DNA from: Rhizobium alarense | GTDB taxonomy: Bacteria > Pseudomonadota > Alphaproteobacteria > Rhizobiales > Rhizobiaceae | Length of the DNA: 47,730 bases | Assembly (NCBI RefSeq): GCF_021555155.1 | Contig: NZ_JAKGBU010000001.1 | Span: forward strand, 35,558 to 83,287 | Reading direction: 5' to 3' | Shown: piece by piece, positions 1 through 10,288 of the stretch | How the letters are laid out: each line of letters starts with the position of its first letter | Position numbering within the stretch: the stretch's first letter is position 1 | Notes under the pieces: generated by a model | The model's database searches: none | What the model saw: only the letters and a program-made list of their open reading frames with translations | Told to the model about the DNA's origin: nothing | Made by a program: the position numbers and the translations under genes

Positions 1-67
1 CCGGCGTCATCGGGAAGACATTCGACTGACCGCGGATGCCGTCCGTACCGAAATAACGACGTTTCAT
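1..67 (-). CDS. glmM: Phosphoglucosamine mutase GlmM, N-terminal 22 codons only
   Basis: Only the start of the gene is inside the window. The minus strand reads MKRRYFGTDGIRGQSNVFPM and on, the conserved N-terminus of GlmM, including the family signature FGTDGIRG. The start ATG is at 65-67 with AGGAG a few bases upstream. GlmM converts glucosamine-6-phosphate to glucosamine-1-phosphate for UDP-GlcNAc, hence for peptidoglycan and LPS. The active-site serine loop lies outside the window. The gene follows ftsH on the same strand after about 230 bases. The glmM-ftsH-tilS order is usual in rhizobia. Confidence 0.93.
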   Translation of the reverse strand, partial: MKRRYFGTDGIRGQSNVFPMTP

Positions 68-240
68 GTGGACTCCTGCTGTCTCGGAACGGCCGCGATG
101 TCGGAGAAGGCCCTTCTTCCGCCATGGCGCATATGGTCCGTTCTCTGGACGTTTCTTCGCGTCCGTCTCGCTTCTTTCTGCCACAAATCGCGGCAAAGAG
201 CATCCACCGTGCCATCAGAAATGATTACAGCGCGTTACCG

Positions 241-270
241 ACGAGAAAGCCGGCCCCACAGGGGACCGGC
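241..270 (-). terminator. Hairpin downstream of ftsH
   Basis: On the minus strand a GC-rich stem (GCCGG, TCCCC, loop, GGGG, CCGGC with one bulge) at 249-270 is followed by TTTCTCG. It sits between the ftsH stop and glmM. The T run is short, so it may be a leaky terminator. The rest of 68-297 shows nothing recognisable beyond the glmM ribosome-binding site. Confidence 0.5.
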
Positions 271-297
271 CGGATCGTCGTACAGCGCGAGGTGGCG

Positions 298-2232
<1,935 letters not shown>

Positions 2233-2438
2233 CGAGTTTCCCAGGCACTTTCTCGGCCCCGACTTCACGGGCCGCTTTCGTTCCGCCTAACATAGGGTCG
2301 TCGCCGGGCCTTGCCAAGGCGATCCGGGCGCTACCGAGCCATTTCCGACAATATCGTCAACGCATGGGAGCCGCGTTCGGTTTCCGCCAGCGGAAAACTG
2401 CAGAGGAACCGGCCCGCAGCCACGCGCGTCCGACCGAC

Positions 2439-3770
2439 TTATAGCACAACGCCCGGTCCGGCGTCGTCATTCGTCGGCGGCGGCGGGAATCTTTCGCGGC
2501 CGACGAGCGTCGCAAGGGCATTTGCCATCTCCAGGTCGAAGACCGGCAGAAACCGGTCGAAGGGCGCAAGCGCCCGGATCCGGGAGATTGCCCCGCCGGC
2601 CAGGTCCTCCGTGCCCTCGATTTCCGGCAAAGCCCGAACGGCGCGCTTCAGAACGCCGTCCGGAACAGCGTTTCCGTCGCCCGCCATGCCGGGATTGCCT
2701 GCCCGCACCGTGAGCACCACGGCCAGGTCATTGACGATGGTGTAGCGACCGTCCCAGACGAGCCGGCCCTTCGGCGGCACCAGGTCCGCCGGCAGCCCGC
2801 GGGCCTCCCGGTAGAGGTAGAGACCGTCGCGGCGGCGGTCGAACACGACGCGTCCGGCTGTCGTGCGCGACAGAATGCCTCGTCCGAGAAAGGCGGAAAG
2901 CCGTGCGGCCGCTTCCGCTCCGGGGGGATGGCGGCGACCGCCGAGCACCGCCACGAGGTACAGCAGGGCGCGCCAATGGGCAGGATCGCTGCCGAGCACC
3001 GCGAGCCCCTGCCGGTCGATCGCCCCGACATCCGGCGCCGGCATGCGGACATGATCTGCGATGAAACCCGCCGCGCGCCGCGCAAGATCCTGGCGCCACG
3101 CCTGGTCCGACGTTCGGACAGGCGGGAGGCCGCCGCCGCTTTGCCGCATCCGGACCCGCTCGAAACGCGGATTCTCGTTGCTCGGGTCGTCGATCCAGCC
3201 GACGCCCTGCTGCGCCAGATAACGGCGGATCGCGGCGCGATCCACCGCCAGGAGCGGCCGCAGGATCCAATGCCGGCTGTCGAAGAGCGTCGCCGGCGCG
3301 ATGCCGGAGAGCCCCGCGCCCGCCGCGCGTCGCACGCTGCGCATCGCGATCGTCTCGCGTTGGTCGTCGGCGGTGTGGGCGACCAGGATCGCGTCCGCCG
3401 CCTCGACCCGTGCGGCGGCCGCGAGCAGGTCGTAGCGGGCTTCGCGCGCTGCCTCCTGCAAGCCGCTTGCCGGTCGCGGCCCCTCCCAGCGAAGCGTGCG
3501 GTGGGGAATACGCAGACGATGACAGAGAGCGGCCACGAGGTCCGCCTCCGCGGCGGAGCCGGCGCGCAGGCTATGGTCGACGGTACAGGCGGCAAGGGAG
3601 ATGTCGCGGCGCCCGGCGCGCGCCAAAACGTCGTTCAATCCGACGAGCAAGCCGGTGGAATCGCTGCCGCCGGAGACGGCGACCAGCAGCCGGGCGGGCC
3701 GACGAAAATGCGTCAGGAAATCTGCGAGCGCGGAAAGAAGCCGATCGGATGGGGGCGCGTTCCCCGTCAT
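2439..3770 (-). CDS. tilS: tRNA(Ile)-lysidine synthase TilS
   Basis: Modifies C34 of tRNA-Ile(CAU) to lysidine, so that AUA is read as Ile; an essential ATP-pyrophosphatase family enzyme of the cytoplasm. The 443-residue product has the PP-loop SGGSDS at residues 33-38, followed by the usual N-type ATPase core (HTADDQRET around residue 130). The C-terminal part is weakly conserved, as normal in the family. It starts 11 bases after cpoB, so it is probably co-transcribed with it. The cpoB-tilS-ftsH order is typical of Rhizobiales. Confidence 0.95.
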   Translation of the reverse strand: MTGNAPPSDRLLSALADFLTHFRRPARLLVAVSGGSDSTGLLVGLNDVLARAGRRDISLAACTVDHSLRAGSAAEADLVAALCHRLRIPHRTLRWEGPRPASGLQEAAREARYDLLAAAARVEAADAILVAHTADDQRETIAMRSVRRAAGAGLSGIAPATLFDSRHWILRPLLAVDRAAIRRYLAQQGVGWIDDPSNENPRFERVRMRQSGGGLPPVRTSDQAWRQDLARRAAGFIADHVRMPAPDVGAIDRQGLAVLGSDPAHWRALLYLVAVLGGRRHPPGAEAAARLSAFLGRGILSRTTAGRVVFDRRRDGLYLYREARGLPADLVPPKGRLVWDGRYTIVNDLAVVLTVRAGNPGMAGDGNAVPDGVLKRAVRALPEIEGTEDLAGGAISRIRALAPFDRFLPVFDLEMANALATLVGRERFPPPPTNDDAGPGVVL

Positions 3771-3781
3771 GGCCGGGGTCG

Positions 3782-4762
3782 TCAGCAGGACAGCCGGCTC
3801 TGCTCGCTGGAAACCTTGGTCTTGACCGCCTTCGAGGCGCCCGGATAGCGCTTGTTGACTTCGCGCAGGGTTGCGCAGGCGGTTTCACGGTTGTCGAGCG
3901 CTGCGAGCGACATGCCGAGCTTCAGGAGCATTTCCGGCGCCTTGGTGGAGGCCGCATAGGTCTGGTGGGCATTGAGGAAGGTTTTCGCCGCCTCGTTGAA
4001 ATTGCCCTGGGAATATTGTGCCTCGCCAAGCCAGAAGCTGGCATCCGCCGCCTTGTCGCCTTCCGGATAGATGTCCAGATAGTCGCGGAACTCTTTTTCC
4101 GCGAGCTGGTAGTCGCCGGACAGCACATGGCCGTAGGCCGCCTGGTAGATGTCGTCCGGATTGTCAAGGGAAGCGGTCGACTGCCCCGAAGCCTGCGGCA
4201 AGCCGGTGTCGACGCCCGGAAGCGATGTCTCGTTGGAGATCGAAGCGCTCTGGCTGGTATCGGTGTTGCGCTCGGCCCCGATAGGATTGCCGCTCTCGTC
4301 GAACCGGATCGTGCCGAGCTGCTCGATCGTCTGTCCCACGTCGTCGGTCCCGGCGGATTGATCCGCCGGGATTTGGGTGTTGGCGGCAACGTCGGACTGG
4401 TCCGCGCTATCCGCCGGACGCTCGAGCGCGCCGTTCTGCCCGGAGGTCGCACCTGCTCCCTTTTCCAGGTCCTGGAACCGGAACTCGTTGTCCTCCTGCG
4501 CCTTGCGGAGTTGCTCCTGCATCTGCAGAAGCTGGAAACTCATCTCCTCGATGCGTCCGTTGAGCGAACGAATCTGCTCCTCGAGCTGGCCGATGCGCAC
4601 GTCGGTGGCCTGCGCGAGAACGATATCGCCCTTCTCCGCCGTCCTGCTGTGTGCCGGCAGGAAACCGTTCGCCAGCCCCGACAGCGGATTGGCGAGCATC
4701 GGCTGAACCGGACCCGCAACCGCCGCCAGACCGAGAACACCTGCCGCAACAAGTCTCTTCAT
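3782..4762 (-). CDS. cpoB: Cell division coordinator CpoB (YbgF), Tol-Pal associated
   Basis: Periplasmic TPR protein that couples outer-membrane constriction by Tol-Pal with septal peptidoglycan synthesis. The 326-residue product begins with a signal peptide (MKRLVAAGVLGLAAVAGPVQ), continues with a coiled-coil of Glu/Gln/Leu heptads (about residues 50-90), a low-complexity linker and C-terminal TPR repeats typical of the family (YQAAYGHVLSGDYQLAEKEF and two more units). Start chosen at ATG 4760-4762, because it gives the signal peptide and has AGGAC 5 bases upstream; the frame is open further but without family character. A terminator lies between pal and this gene, so it likely has its own promoter in addition to read-through. 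Confidence 0.93.
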   Translation of the reverse strand: MKRLVAAGVLGLAAVAGPVQPMLANPLSGLANGFLPAHSRTAEKGDIVLAQATDVRIGQLEEQIRSLNGRIEEMSFQLLQMQEQLRKAQEDNEFRFQDLEKGAGATSGQNGALERPADSADQSDVAANTQIPADQSAGTDDVGQTIEQLGTIRFDESGNPIGAERNTDTSQSASISNETSLPGVDTGLPQASGQSTASLDNPDDIYQAAYGHVLSGDYQLAEKEFRDYLDIYPEGDKAADASFWLGEAQYSQGNFNEAAKTFLNAHQTYAASTKAPEMLLKLGMSLAALDNRETACATLREVNKRYPGASKAVKTKVSSEQSRLSC

Positions 4763-4861
4763 ATGTCCTAGCCCCATTTCGTCAGAAACCGCGCGTTGCC
4801 GCGCTCGGCGCAGATTTTTCCATATGGCTCCAAAAAGCAACGGAGTTCGGCCAAAGTGTGT

Positions 4862-4892
4862 TGAAAAAAGAAAAGGCGGCCCGCAGGCCGCC
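4862..4892 (-). terminator. Rho-independent terminator after pal
   Basis: A perfect 7-bp stem, GGCGGCC with loop and GGCCGCC, spans 4875-4892. On the minus strand it is followed by CCTTTTCTTTTTTC. This is a good intrinsic terminator for the tol-pal transcript and separates pal from cpoB. Confidence 0.85.
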
Positions 4893-4916
4893 TTCGCATT
4901 CCGGATTTTCCGGCGA

Positions 4917-5441
4917 TTACATCGCGGCGCCGCCAAGGACGGTGACCGCGCGGCGGTTCTGCGACCAGCAGGAAATGTCGTCGCAGACGGCGACCGGCTT
5001 TTCCTTGCCGTAGGAAATCGTGTTCATGCGGTTGGCAGGAACGCCGCGGCCGGCGAGATACTGGCGCGTCGCGGCCGCGCGGCGTGCACCGAGCGCGAGG
5101 TTGTATTCACGCGTGCCGCGCTCGTCGGCATGGCCCTCGATCGTGATCGCATAGTTCGGGTAGCGCTGCAGCCACTGCGCCTGCTTGTCGAGCGTCGCGG
5201 CCGCGTCGGCGCGGACCGACGAGGAATCCGTGTCGAAGAAGATGCGGTCGCCGACATTCACCGTGAAGTCCTGCGGCGAACCGGGCGTCGCATTGTTGAG
5301 GCCGAGATCGCCGGCACTGTTCGGCAGGTTCTTCTTCGACGCGCAGCCGGCAAGCGCGAGCGTCATGCACAACGCGATCATGACCGGGTTGCGGGCGATG
5401 GACTGCATGCGGCTCGTCGCCGGGGCGTGAATTCGGCTCAT
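4917..5441 (-). CDS. pal: Peptidoglycan-associated lipoprotein Pal
   Basis: Outer-membrane lipoprotein that binds peptidoglycan and TolB, keeping the envelope layers together. The 174-residue product has a long N-region, a hydrophobic signal segment and the lipobox LAGC with the lipidated cysteine at residue 33, then the OmpA-like peptidoglycan-binding domain with the core ITIEGHADERGTREYNLALG. The start is ATG 5439-5441, preceded by AAGGAG at good distance. A longer reading is possible but would push the lipobox too far in. It is the last gene of the tol operon before a strong terminator. The spacer to tolB is unusually long (about 400 bases). Confidence 0.96.
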   Translation of the reverse strand: MSRIHAPATSRMQSIARNPVMIALCMTLALAGCASKKNLPNSAGDLGLNNATPGSPQDFTVNVGDRIFFDTDSSSVRADAAATLDKQAQWLQRYPNYAITIEGHADERGTREYNLALGARRAAATRQYLAGRGVPANRMNTISYGKEKPVAVCDDISCWSQNRRAVTVLGGAAM

Positions 5442-5840
5442 TGGGCCGGTCTCCTTGCAAAGTTCGATACGGAACATGGATTCGATCAGGGTTGCCAGAC
5501 TGTAAGCGGACCCGGTTAACCCGCGATCAACAGCTATGGTAAACAAATTCTTGTCGAATGCCGAAAGGCTGCTAGATCAGCACTTTGCGGCGAGAAAACG
5601 GCACGTCCGCGCCGACCTCCGGACAGTCCGCGCCAATTGCCCCATTTCATGCCGGCCGTCAATTCCGTGAACATGCGTGGCCGGAACGCGACATCCGATA
5701 CATTCACGCCGGCGTCGTGCGAACGGCCGTCCGGCGTGAAGAACGTCCGGCCGTGGCTTTCCCACGCGCGATGGCCAGGCCGTCGCACGGCCTGGCCATC
5801 GATCTGTCTGTCTCAAGCTTGGACGAGGCGAAGGCGCCGG
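5442..5840. other. Long tolB-pal spacer without a recognisable gene
   Basis: No frame here has family character, although short open frames exist on both strands. The spacer contains the pal ribosome-binding site and a strong hairpin next to the tolB end (listed separately). A pal promoter is expected here but I cannot pick one with certainty. Confidence 0.5.
5770..5800. repeat. Perfect 14-bp inverted repeat downstream of tolB
   Basis: Arms GATGGCCAGGCCGT and ACGGCCTGGCCATC are perfectly complementary around a 3-base loop. Neither side has a T run, so it is not a standard intrinsic terminator. It could stabilise the tolB 3' end, attenuate transcription into pal, or be a rhizobial intergenic palindrome. 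It lies 41 bases past the tolB stop. Confidence 0.75.
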
Positions 5841-7145
5841 TTATTCGAGCAGCGGCGACCAGGCGGGGTCGGAGGCGTAACCGTTCGTCGGAACCTGCTG
5901 CTCGTTGTAGCCGGTCAGGTCGATCGAGAAGAGCTGCGGACCGCCCGCGCCGGCATTCTGGCGGAAGAACATCAGAACGCGGCCGTTCGGGGCCCAGGTC
6001 GGGCCCTCGTTGTGGAAGCCCGTCGTCAGAATGCGCTCGCCCGAGCCGTCCGGCTTCATCACGCCGATCGAGAATTTGCCGCCCGACTGCTTGGTGAAGG
6101 CGATGAGATCGCCGCGCGGCGACCAGACCGGCGTCGAATAGGCGCCGTCGCCGAAGGAGATGCGGTTCTGGCCCGAACCGTCCGCACCCATGACGTAGAG
6201 CTGCTGGCGACCGCCGCGATCGCTTTCGAAGACGATCTGGCTGCCATCCGGTGAGTAGGACGGCGACGTGTCGATCGCGGCGGTCGACGTCAGCCGGGTC
6301 GTGGTGCGTGAGCGCAGGTCCATCGTGTAGATGTTGGCATTGCCTTCCTGCTGAAGGCTCATGATGACGCGCTGGCCGTCGGGCGAGAAGCGCGGCGCGA
6401 AGGTCATGCCGGGGAAGTTGCCGACGACCTCGCGCTGGCCGGTCTCGAGCTGCAGCAGATAGACCCGCGGCTGGTTGCCCTCGAAGGACATGTAGGTGAT
6501 TTCCTGCCGGCTCGGCGAGAAGCGCGGCGTCAGCACGATGTCGTTGGAGTTGGTCAGCGCCCGTGAATTGGCACCGTCCTGGTCCATGATCGCGAGCTGG
6601 CGCTTGCGGGCGTTCTTCGGGCCGCTTTCGGCGACGTAGACGACGCGGGTGTCGAAATAGCCCTTCTCGCCGGTGATGCGCTCGTAGATGGCATCGGCGA
6701 TGATATGGGCGACGCGGCGCCAGTTTTCCGGCTGGGTGAAGAACTGCTGGCCGGTCATCTGCTGGCCCGCGAAGGTATCCCACAGGCGGAATTCGGCACG
6801 CAGACGGCCATCGCCCTCCTGGGTAACGCGCCCGACGACGAGTGCCTGTGCGTTGATGACCTTCCAGTCCTCGAAGCGCGGCGGCTGGTCGGGGTTGGAA
6901 ATCTTCTCGATGAAGGCCTGCTTGGCCACCGGCGCGAAAAGACCGGAACGCTTCAGATCCGCGGCGATCACATCGGTGATGCGCTGGCCGAGATCGCCGG
7001 TGGCGACGAAATCGGTGACGGCGATCGGCAGCGGCTCGACATTGCCCTTGTTGATGTTGATTTCCACGAGCGCCCAGGCCTGCGGCAGAAAGGCTACCAG
7101 GCCGGTCAGCACGACCAGGAAACGGAGAAGAACGCGTCTCGACAT
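5841..7145 (-). CDS. tolB: Tol-Pal system beta-propeller protein TolB
   Basis: Periplasmic protein that binds Pal and, in the Tol cycle, TolA. The 434-residue product has a signal peptide ending near residue 25 (AWA), an N-terminal alpha/beta domain and a C-terminal six-bladed propeller with repeated WD40-like (PD40) motifs such as [13 protein letters not shown] and [16 protein letters not shown]. Length is normal. It follows tolA by 23 bases, in the tolQ-tolR-tolA-tolB-pal order. Confidence 0.97.
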   Translation of the reverse strand: MSRRVLLRFLVVLTGLVAFLPQAWALVEININKGNVEPLPIAVTDFVATGDLGQRITDVIAADLKRSGLFAPVAKQAFIEKISNPDQPPRFEDWKVINAQALVVGRVTQEGDGRLRAEFRLWDTFAGQQMTGQQFFTQPENWRRVAHIIADAIYERITGEKGYFDTRVVYVAESGPKNARKRQLAIMDQDGANSRALTNSNDIVLTPRFSPSRQEITYMSFEGNQPRVYLLQLETGQREVVGNFPGMTFAPRFSPDGQRVIMSLQQEGNANIYTMDLRSRTTTRLTSTAAIDTSPSYSPDGSQIVFESDRGGRQQLYVMGADGSGQNRISFGDGAYSTPVWSPRGDLIAFTKQSGGKFSIGVMKPDGSGERILTTGFHNEGPTWAPNGRVLMFFRQNAGAGGPQLFSIDLTGYNEQQVPTNGYASDPAWSPLLE

Positions 7146-7168
7146 ATAACTAGGCCTTCCCTAGGTTC

Positions 7169-8233
7169 TCACATCATTTCGCTTGGATCGAAGTTCACGA
7201 TGACTTCGCTCCAGGCGTCGTATTTTTCGGGTGGCAGCCCCCTGAAGGGCCGCGATTTCATGATGGCGCGCCGCGCGCCGCCGGCAAGCGCGCGCCGGGC
7301 CGCTTCCGAGCCGCCGGTCGCCACGACCTCGGGTTCGCCGATGATGTCGCCGTTCTGGTCGAGCCGCATCGACACCTTGATGCGCACGTCCTGCGCATCC
7401 GCCATGCCGGGGATGATCGACCAGTTGTTCTGGATCTGGCCACGCAGCGCGTCCATCTCGCTCATGCTGAGCTTGGACCCGGTGGTGGTCTTCTTGCCGC
7501 CGAGCGACGCTTCCTCGGTCGAGCGCTTGGCGCCACCGCCCTTGCTTTCTGTCTTGTTGAGAAGTGCCGCCACCTCGTCGGCGTTGAAGTCGCTCTCCTT
7601 GGCGGAGGCGGACTTCCGCTGTTCGCGCTTCTCCTCGTTCTTGCGCTCCGGCGTCTTTGCCGTCTGCGCCTCGGCCGTTTTGGGCCGTGCGACCGGCACC
7701 GGAACCTTTTCCGGCAGCGCCTCGGCGTCGGCGTTTTCGGCGGGCGCCTGCTCCGCCGGTTCCTGATCGGGGACCGGGTCCGGTTCCACCTCCTGCTTGG
7801 CTTCGGGCAGCGCCGCGACCTCCGTCGCGGGCTCGCTGGCGGGCTCTTCCTGCTTGACCTCTTCGGCCTCCTCCTCAACCGGCTCCGGGGTCGGCAGCGC
7901 CGTCTCGGATTTCTCGGGCGCAGCGGCCGTCTCGACGTTCTGCGGCTTGTCTTCCGGCGTCGGCGGCGTCTTCAGGTCGATCTCGTTGTCGCCGGTGTTC
8001 TCCGCATTCTCCACCTCCGTCGGTCTGGTGGTGGGAATGGGATTGGATTTCTCCTTGAGGGTCGCCTTCTTGTCGCCCTGCTGGATCTGGGTGAATTCCT
8101 CGATCGGCACGATGTCGACCGGCATCGCCTCGACGTCGGCGACGTCGAAACTCTCGGGACTGCCAAGCGAGACGAGCGCCATGGTGAGCACCACGGCGTG
8201 CAAGACTGCGGATGTGGCAAGGCTGCCCTTCAT
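7169..8233 (-). CDS. tolA: TolA-like inner-membrane/periplasmic coupling protein
   Basis: TolA links the proton-driven TolQR motor to TolB-Pal in the outer membrane. The 354-residue product has one N-terminal membrane segment (about residues 7-27), then a long Pro/Glu/Lys-rich, low-complexity middle (about 60-210) that would span the periplasm, and a C-terminal TonB/TolA-type domain of about 90 residues ending NFDPSEMM. The middle is poor in the long Ala-rich helix seen in enterobacterial TolA, which is normal for alphaproteobacteria. Assignment rests on position as much as on sequence. It starts 9 bases after tolR. Confidence 0.9.
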   Translation of the reverse strand: MKGSLATSAVLHAVVLTMALVSLGSPESFDVADVEAMPVDIVPIEEFTQIQQGDKKATLKEKSNPIPTTRPTEVENAENTGDNEIDLKTPPTPEDKPQNVETAAAPEKSETALPTPEPVEEEAEEVKQEEPASEPATEVAALPEAKQEVEPDPVPDQEPAEQAPAENADAEALPEKVPVPVARPKTAEAQTAKTPERKNEEKREQRKSASAKESDFNADEVAALLNKTESKGGGAKRSTEEASLGGKKTTTGSKLSMSEMDALRGQIQNNWSIIPGMADAQDVRIKVSMRLDQNGDIIGEPEVVATGGSEAARRALAGGARRAIMKSRPFRGLPPEKYDAWSEVIVNFDPSEMM

Positions 8234-8242
8234 CGCGGTTGA

Positions 8243-8695
8243 CTACCCGTCCTGCTTCTGCTCGGTCACCAGACCGATATTCGTGAAACCTGCGTTCTGG
8301 ATACGCGACATGACGTCGGCAATGACGCCATAGGGCGCCTGCCCGTCGCCGCGCACGAAAATGCGCTCGGTATAGCCCGTCGTCGCGACGGCCTGCAGCT
8401 TGGCGGCAACCTCCTCCGCGGGGATCGCCGTTTCCTGCAGAAAGATTTCGCCGTTGGCGCGCACGGAAATGGTGATCGGCTGTGTGTCGGCGTTGAGCGC
8501 CTTGGCGGCGGTCTTCGGCAGGTCGATCGGCACGCCGACCGTCATCAGCGGCGCGGCAACCATGAAGATGATGAGCAGCACGAGCATCACGTCGACGAAA
8601 GGCGTCACGTTGATCTCGCTCATCGGCGCGCGCCGGCCGCCGCCGCGGCGCCTGCGGCCGCTCCCGGAATTCTTGGCTCCGACTGACATGCCCAT
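8243..8695 (-). CDS. tolR: Biopolymer transport protein TolR (ExbD family)
   Basis: Inner-membrane component of the TolQR proton channel. The 150-residue product has a basic Gly/Arg-rich cytoplasmic tail, then the family core SEINVTPFVDVMLVLLIIFM, whose aspartate (in FVDV) is the proton-path residue, and a periplasmic domain. An alternative start is the ATG two codons in (8689). The genes tolQ and tolA are 21 and 9 bases away. Confidence 0.96.
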   Translation of the reverse strand: MGMSVGAKNSGSGRRRRGGGRRAPMSEINVTPFVDVMLVLLIIFMVAAPLMTVGVPIDLPKTAAKALNADTQPITISVRANGEIFLQETAIPAEEVAAKLQAVATTGYTERIFVRGDGQAPYGVIADVMSRIQNAGFTNIGLVTEQKQDG

Positions 8696-8716
8696 GGGAT
8701 CGCCTCCGTGTGCCGG

Positions 8717-9433
8717 TTACTGCGCCGCCTGGCGCGGCTGAAGCTTCTCGTCGATCTGGCGCGACAGGATGGCCGAGAACTCGTCGGCGAAGCCTTCCAT
8801 GCGCGCGGTCAGCTTGCCCGCGTCGGCGGAGAACTTGTTGTAGGCGATGACCGCCGGGATGGCCGCGAGCAGGCCGATCGCCGTCGCGAGCAGCGCCTCG
8901 GCGATGCCGGGCGCGACGACCGCGAGGCTCGTCTGCTTCGATCCGGCGATCGCCTGGAACGAGGTCATGATGCCGACGACGGTTCCGAAGAGGCCGACGA
9001 ACGGCGCCGACGAGCCAATCGTCGCAAGCGAGCCGAGCCGGGCTTCGAGTGTTTCGGACTCGCGCGCCAGCGTCACGTCCATGGCCCTGTCGATGCGCAT
9101 CTGCAGCCCGATCGGCGATCGCGCGCCGCGCTCGAAACTCTTCTTCCACTCCCGCATGGCGGCGACGAAGATCGCGCTCATGCCCGAGGTCTGCCGGTCC
9201 GACAGCGTTCGGTAGAGCTCCTCGAGCGACTGCCCCGACCAAAACACCTGCTCGAAACCGTCAAGCTGCCGGCGCGCCCTGCCGTAGGACAGCGTCTTGT
9301 CGACCACGATGGCCCAGGTCCAGACCGAGGCGACCAGAAGCCCGATCATCACGAGCTTCACCACGAATCCGGCCTGCATGAAGAGCGCCCAGAGGGAGAC
9401 GCTGCCTGCCGCTTCCAATCCGACTTGTTCCAT
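8717..9433 (-). CDS. tolQ: Tol-Pal system proton channel protein TolQ (ExbB family)
   Basis: Three-membrane-segment partner of TolR that powers Tol-Pal. The 238-residue product begins MEQVGLEAAGSVSLWALF, has a first membrane segment near residue 20-40, a large cytoplasmic loop and two C-terminal segments with the conserved VGLFGTVVGIM and LLATAIGLLAAIPAV cores. I start at ATG 9431-9433; the frame is open upstream for about 67 codons, but that part looks like leader. It is the first gene of the tol operon here; ybgC, usually directly upstream, is separated by an inserted polymerase gene on the other strand. Confidence 0.96.
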   Translation of the reverse strand: MEQVGLEAAGSVSLWALFMQAGFVVKLVMIGLLVASVWTWAIVVDKTLSYGRARRQLDGFEQVFWSGQSLEELYRTLSDRQTSGMSAIFVAAMREWKKSFERGARSPIGLQMRIDRAMDVTLARESETLEARLGSLATIGSSAPFVGLFGTVVGIMTSFQAIAGSKQTSLAVVAPGIAEALLATAIGLLAAIPAVIAYNKFSADAGKLTARMEGFADEFSAILSRQIDEKLQPRQAAQ

Positions 9434-9785
9434 AGACTTCAGTCCCCGAATCCAAATACCCGGCGCCGGCGCCTGCTGCTCCGGACCGGGTTCCATTCCC
9501 GTTCGCCACCGGCCCCTGGGAGGTGGAGCCGAGCGGCGCTTCACAACACGGCACAGCCGACCGGGGTTTCCCGCACCTGCTCCGCATGCCGTCAAGAATG
9601 TCCGGTTGATGCCGCCGGCCGCCATGCCGGTCAAATGCTACAGCCTGCCTTCTTGCCGTCAATTTTGGTTAAAGGATGACGTGCAGTGCACAAAACCCTA
9701 ATGAAGCAAGTAAGACAACATTATGGTTAAGGGATTGTTACGGTCGTCACGTCCGCGGAAATTGGGTGTTCGCGGAACCAAGCGA
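9434..9785. other. Leader and upstream region of tolQ, no gene seen
   Basis: This stretch holds the tolQ 5' leader and its probable promoter (listed separately). It becomes AT-richer around 9660-9730. I see no open frame with family character. Confidence 0.5.
9635..9662 (-). promoter_or_regulatory. Candidate sigma-70 promoter of the tol operon
   Basis: On the minus strand TTGACG (9657-9662), a 16-base spacer and TAGCAT (9635-9640). It points toward tolQ and would give a leader of roughly 190 bases. The match to the rhizobial consensus is good at -35 and moderate at -10. Confidence 0.5.
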
Positions 9786-10199
9786 ATGGCCGTGCATTTG
9801 AGCGCCATGAACGTCACGTCCGTCTCCGATCCATCCGCCGGACGCCCGTCCGTGAAATCCGATCGCCGTGACAGGCTGGTACTGGCCCTTTGTGCCCAGT
9901 TGAAGGCGGAGCGTGAGACCCCGGAAGCGCTGGAAGAGGCAATTGCCGGTGGTGTGCTCCCGCACGCGATCCTGCCCGCCATCGCCGCCGATCCGGTTCG
10001 GCTCGTCGCCAGCGACGACATCGCGGCTATCGAGCGCCGCCTCGCGGGCGAGCCCCGGAATGACGGGGATGGCCACAGGCAACCATCGCCAGCCTCCCGA
10101 CCCGCTGGAGGTGACGGTGGCAGCACGCGCCCTCTGGAAAGGCCAGCTTCGCCCAAAGGACGGAAAGCTCAGGTTTCATGTCCGCGGTGGCCGCCGTAG
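9786..10199 (+). CDS. Hypothetical protein, doubtful
   Basis: The frame starting MAVHLSAMNVTSV has GC-rich third positions and a protein-like stretch up to about residue 85 (ending AIERRLAGEP), then turns Pro/Arg-rich and unconvincing, as if the end were lost or shifted. I recognise no family. Opposite-strand frames cover the same bases but look worse. It may be the remnant of a gene disturbed when the LigD-type polymerase region arrived or decayed. Confidence 0.25.
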   Translation: MAVHLSAMNVTSVSDPSAGRPSVKSDRRDRLVLALCAQLKAERETPEALEEAIAGGVLPHAILPAIAADPVRLVASDDIAAIERRLAGEPRNDGDGHRQPSPASRPAGGDGGSTRPLERPASPKGRKAQVSCPRWPP

Positions 10200-10288
10200 G
10201 ACTGCTGGCCCCCTCGTCAGGACGCGGCCGCGCGGGGAGGGAAGCGCAAAAACCGGCTGCGGATCAAGGACCAGGCAAGGAGACCGCC
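10105..10288 (+). pseudogene. Probable remnant of a LigD 3'-phosphoesterase domain
   Basis: Directly before the polymerase gene, one frame reads LRFHVRGG, a few residues, then LVRTRPRGEG; after a one-base shift the next frame reads GKRKNRLRIKDQ. Together these resemble the end of the phosphoesterase (PE) domain of bacterial LigD, as I remember it: L-x-F-x-L-x-G, then LVR-x-R, then KR-x-NWLLIK-x-x-D. The match needs one frameshift and two substitutions (the W and one L of NWLLIK are now R). The beginning of the domain and the ligase domain are absent. The segment RALWKGQLR, behind GGAGG and a GTG at 10117, also recalls the N-terminus of Ku; I cannot decide between the two. Confidence 0.4.

Noticed and set aside
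10117-10180. Intact ku gene before the LigD-type polymerase
   Set aside because: RALWKGQLR behind a GTG and GGAGG resembles a Ku start, but the frame does not continue as Ku. Kept only as an alternative reading of the remnant.
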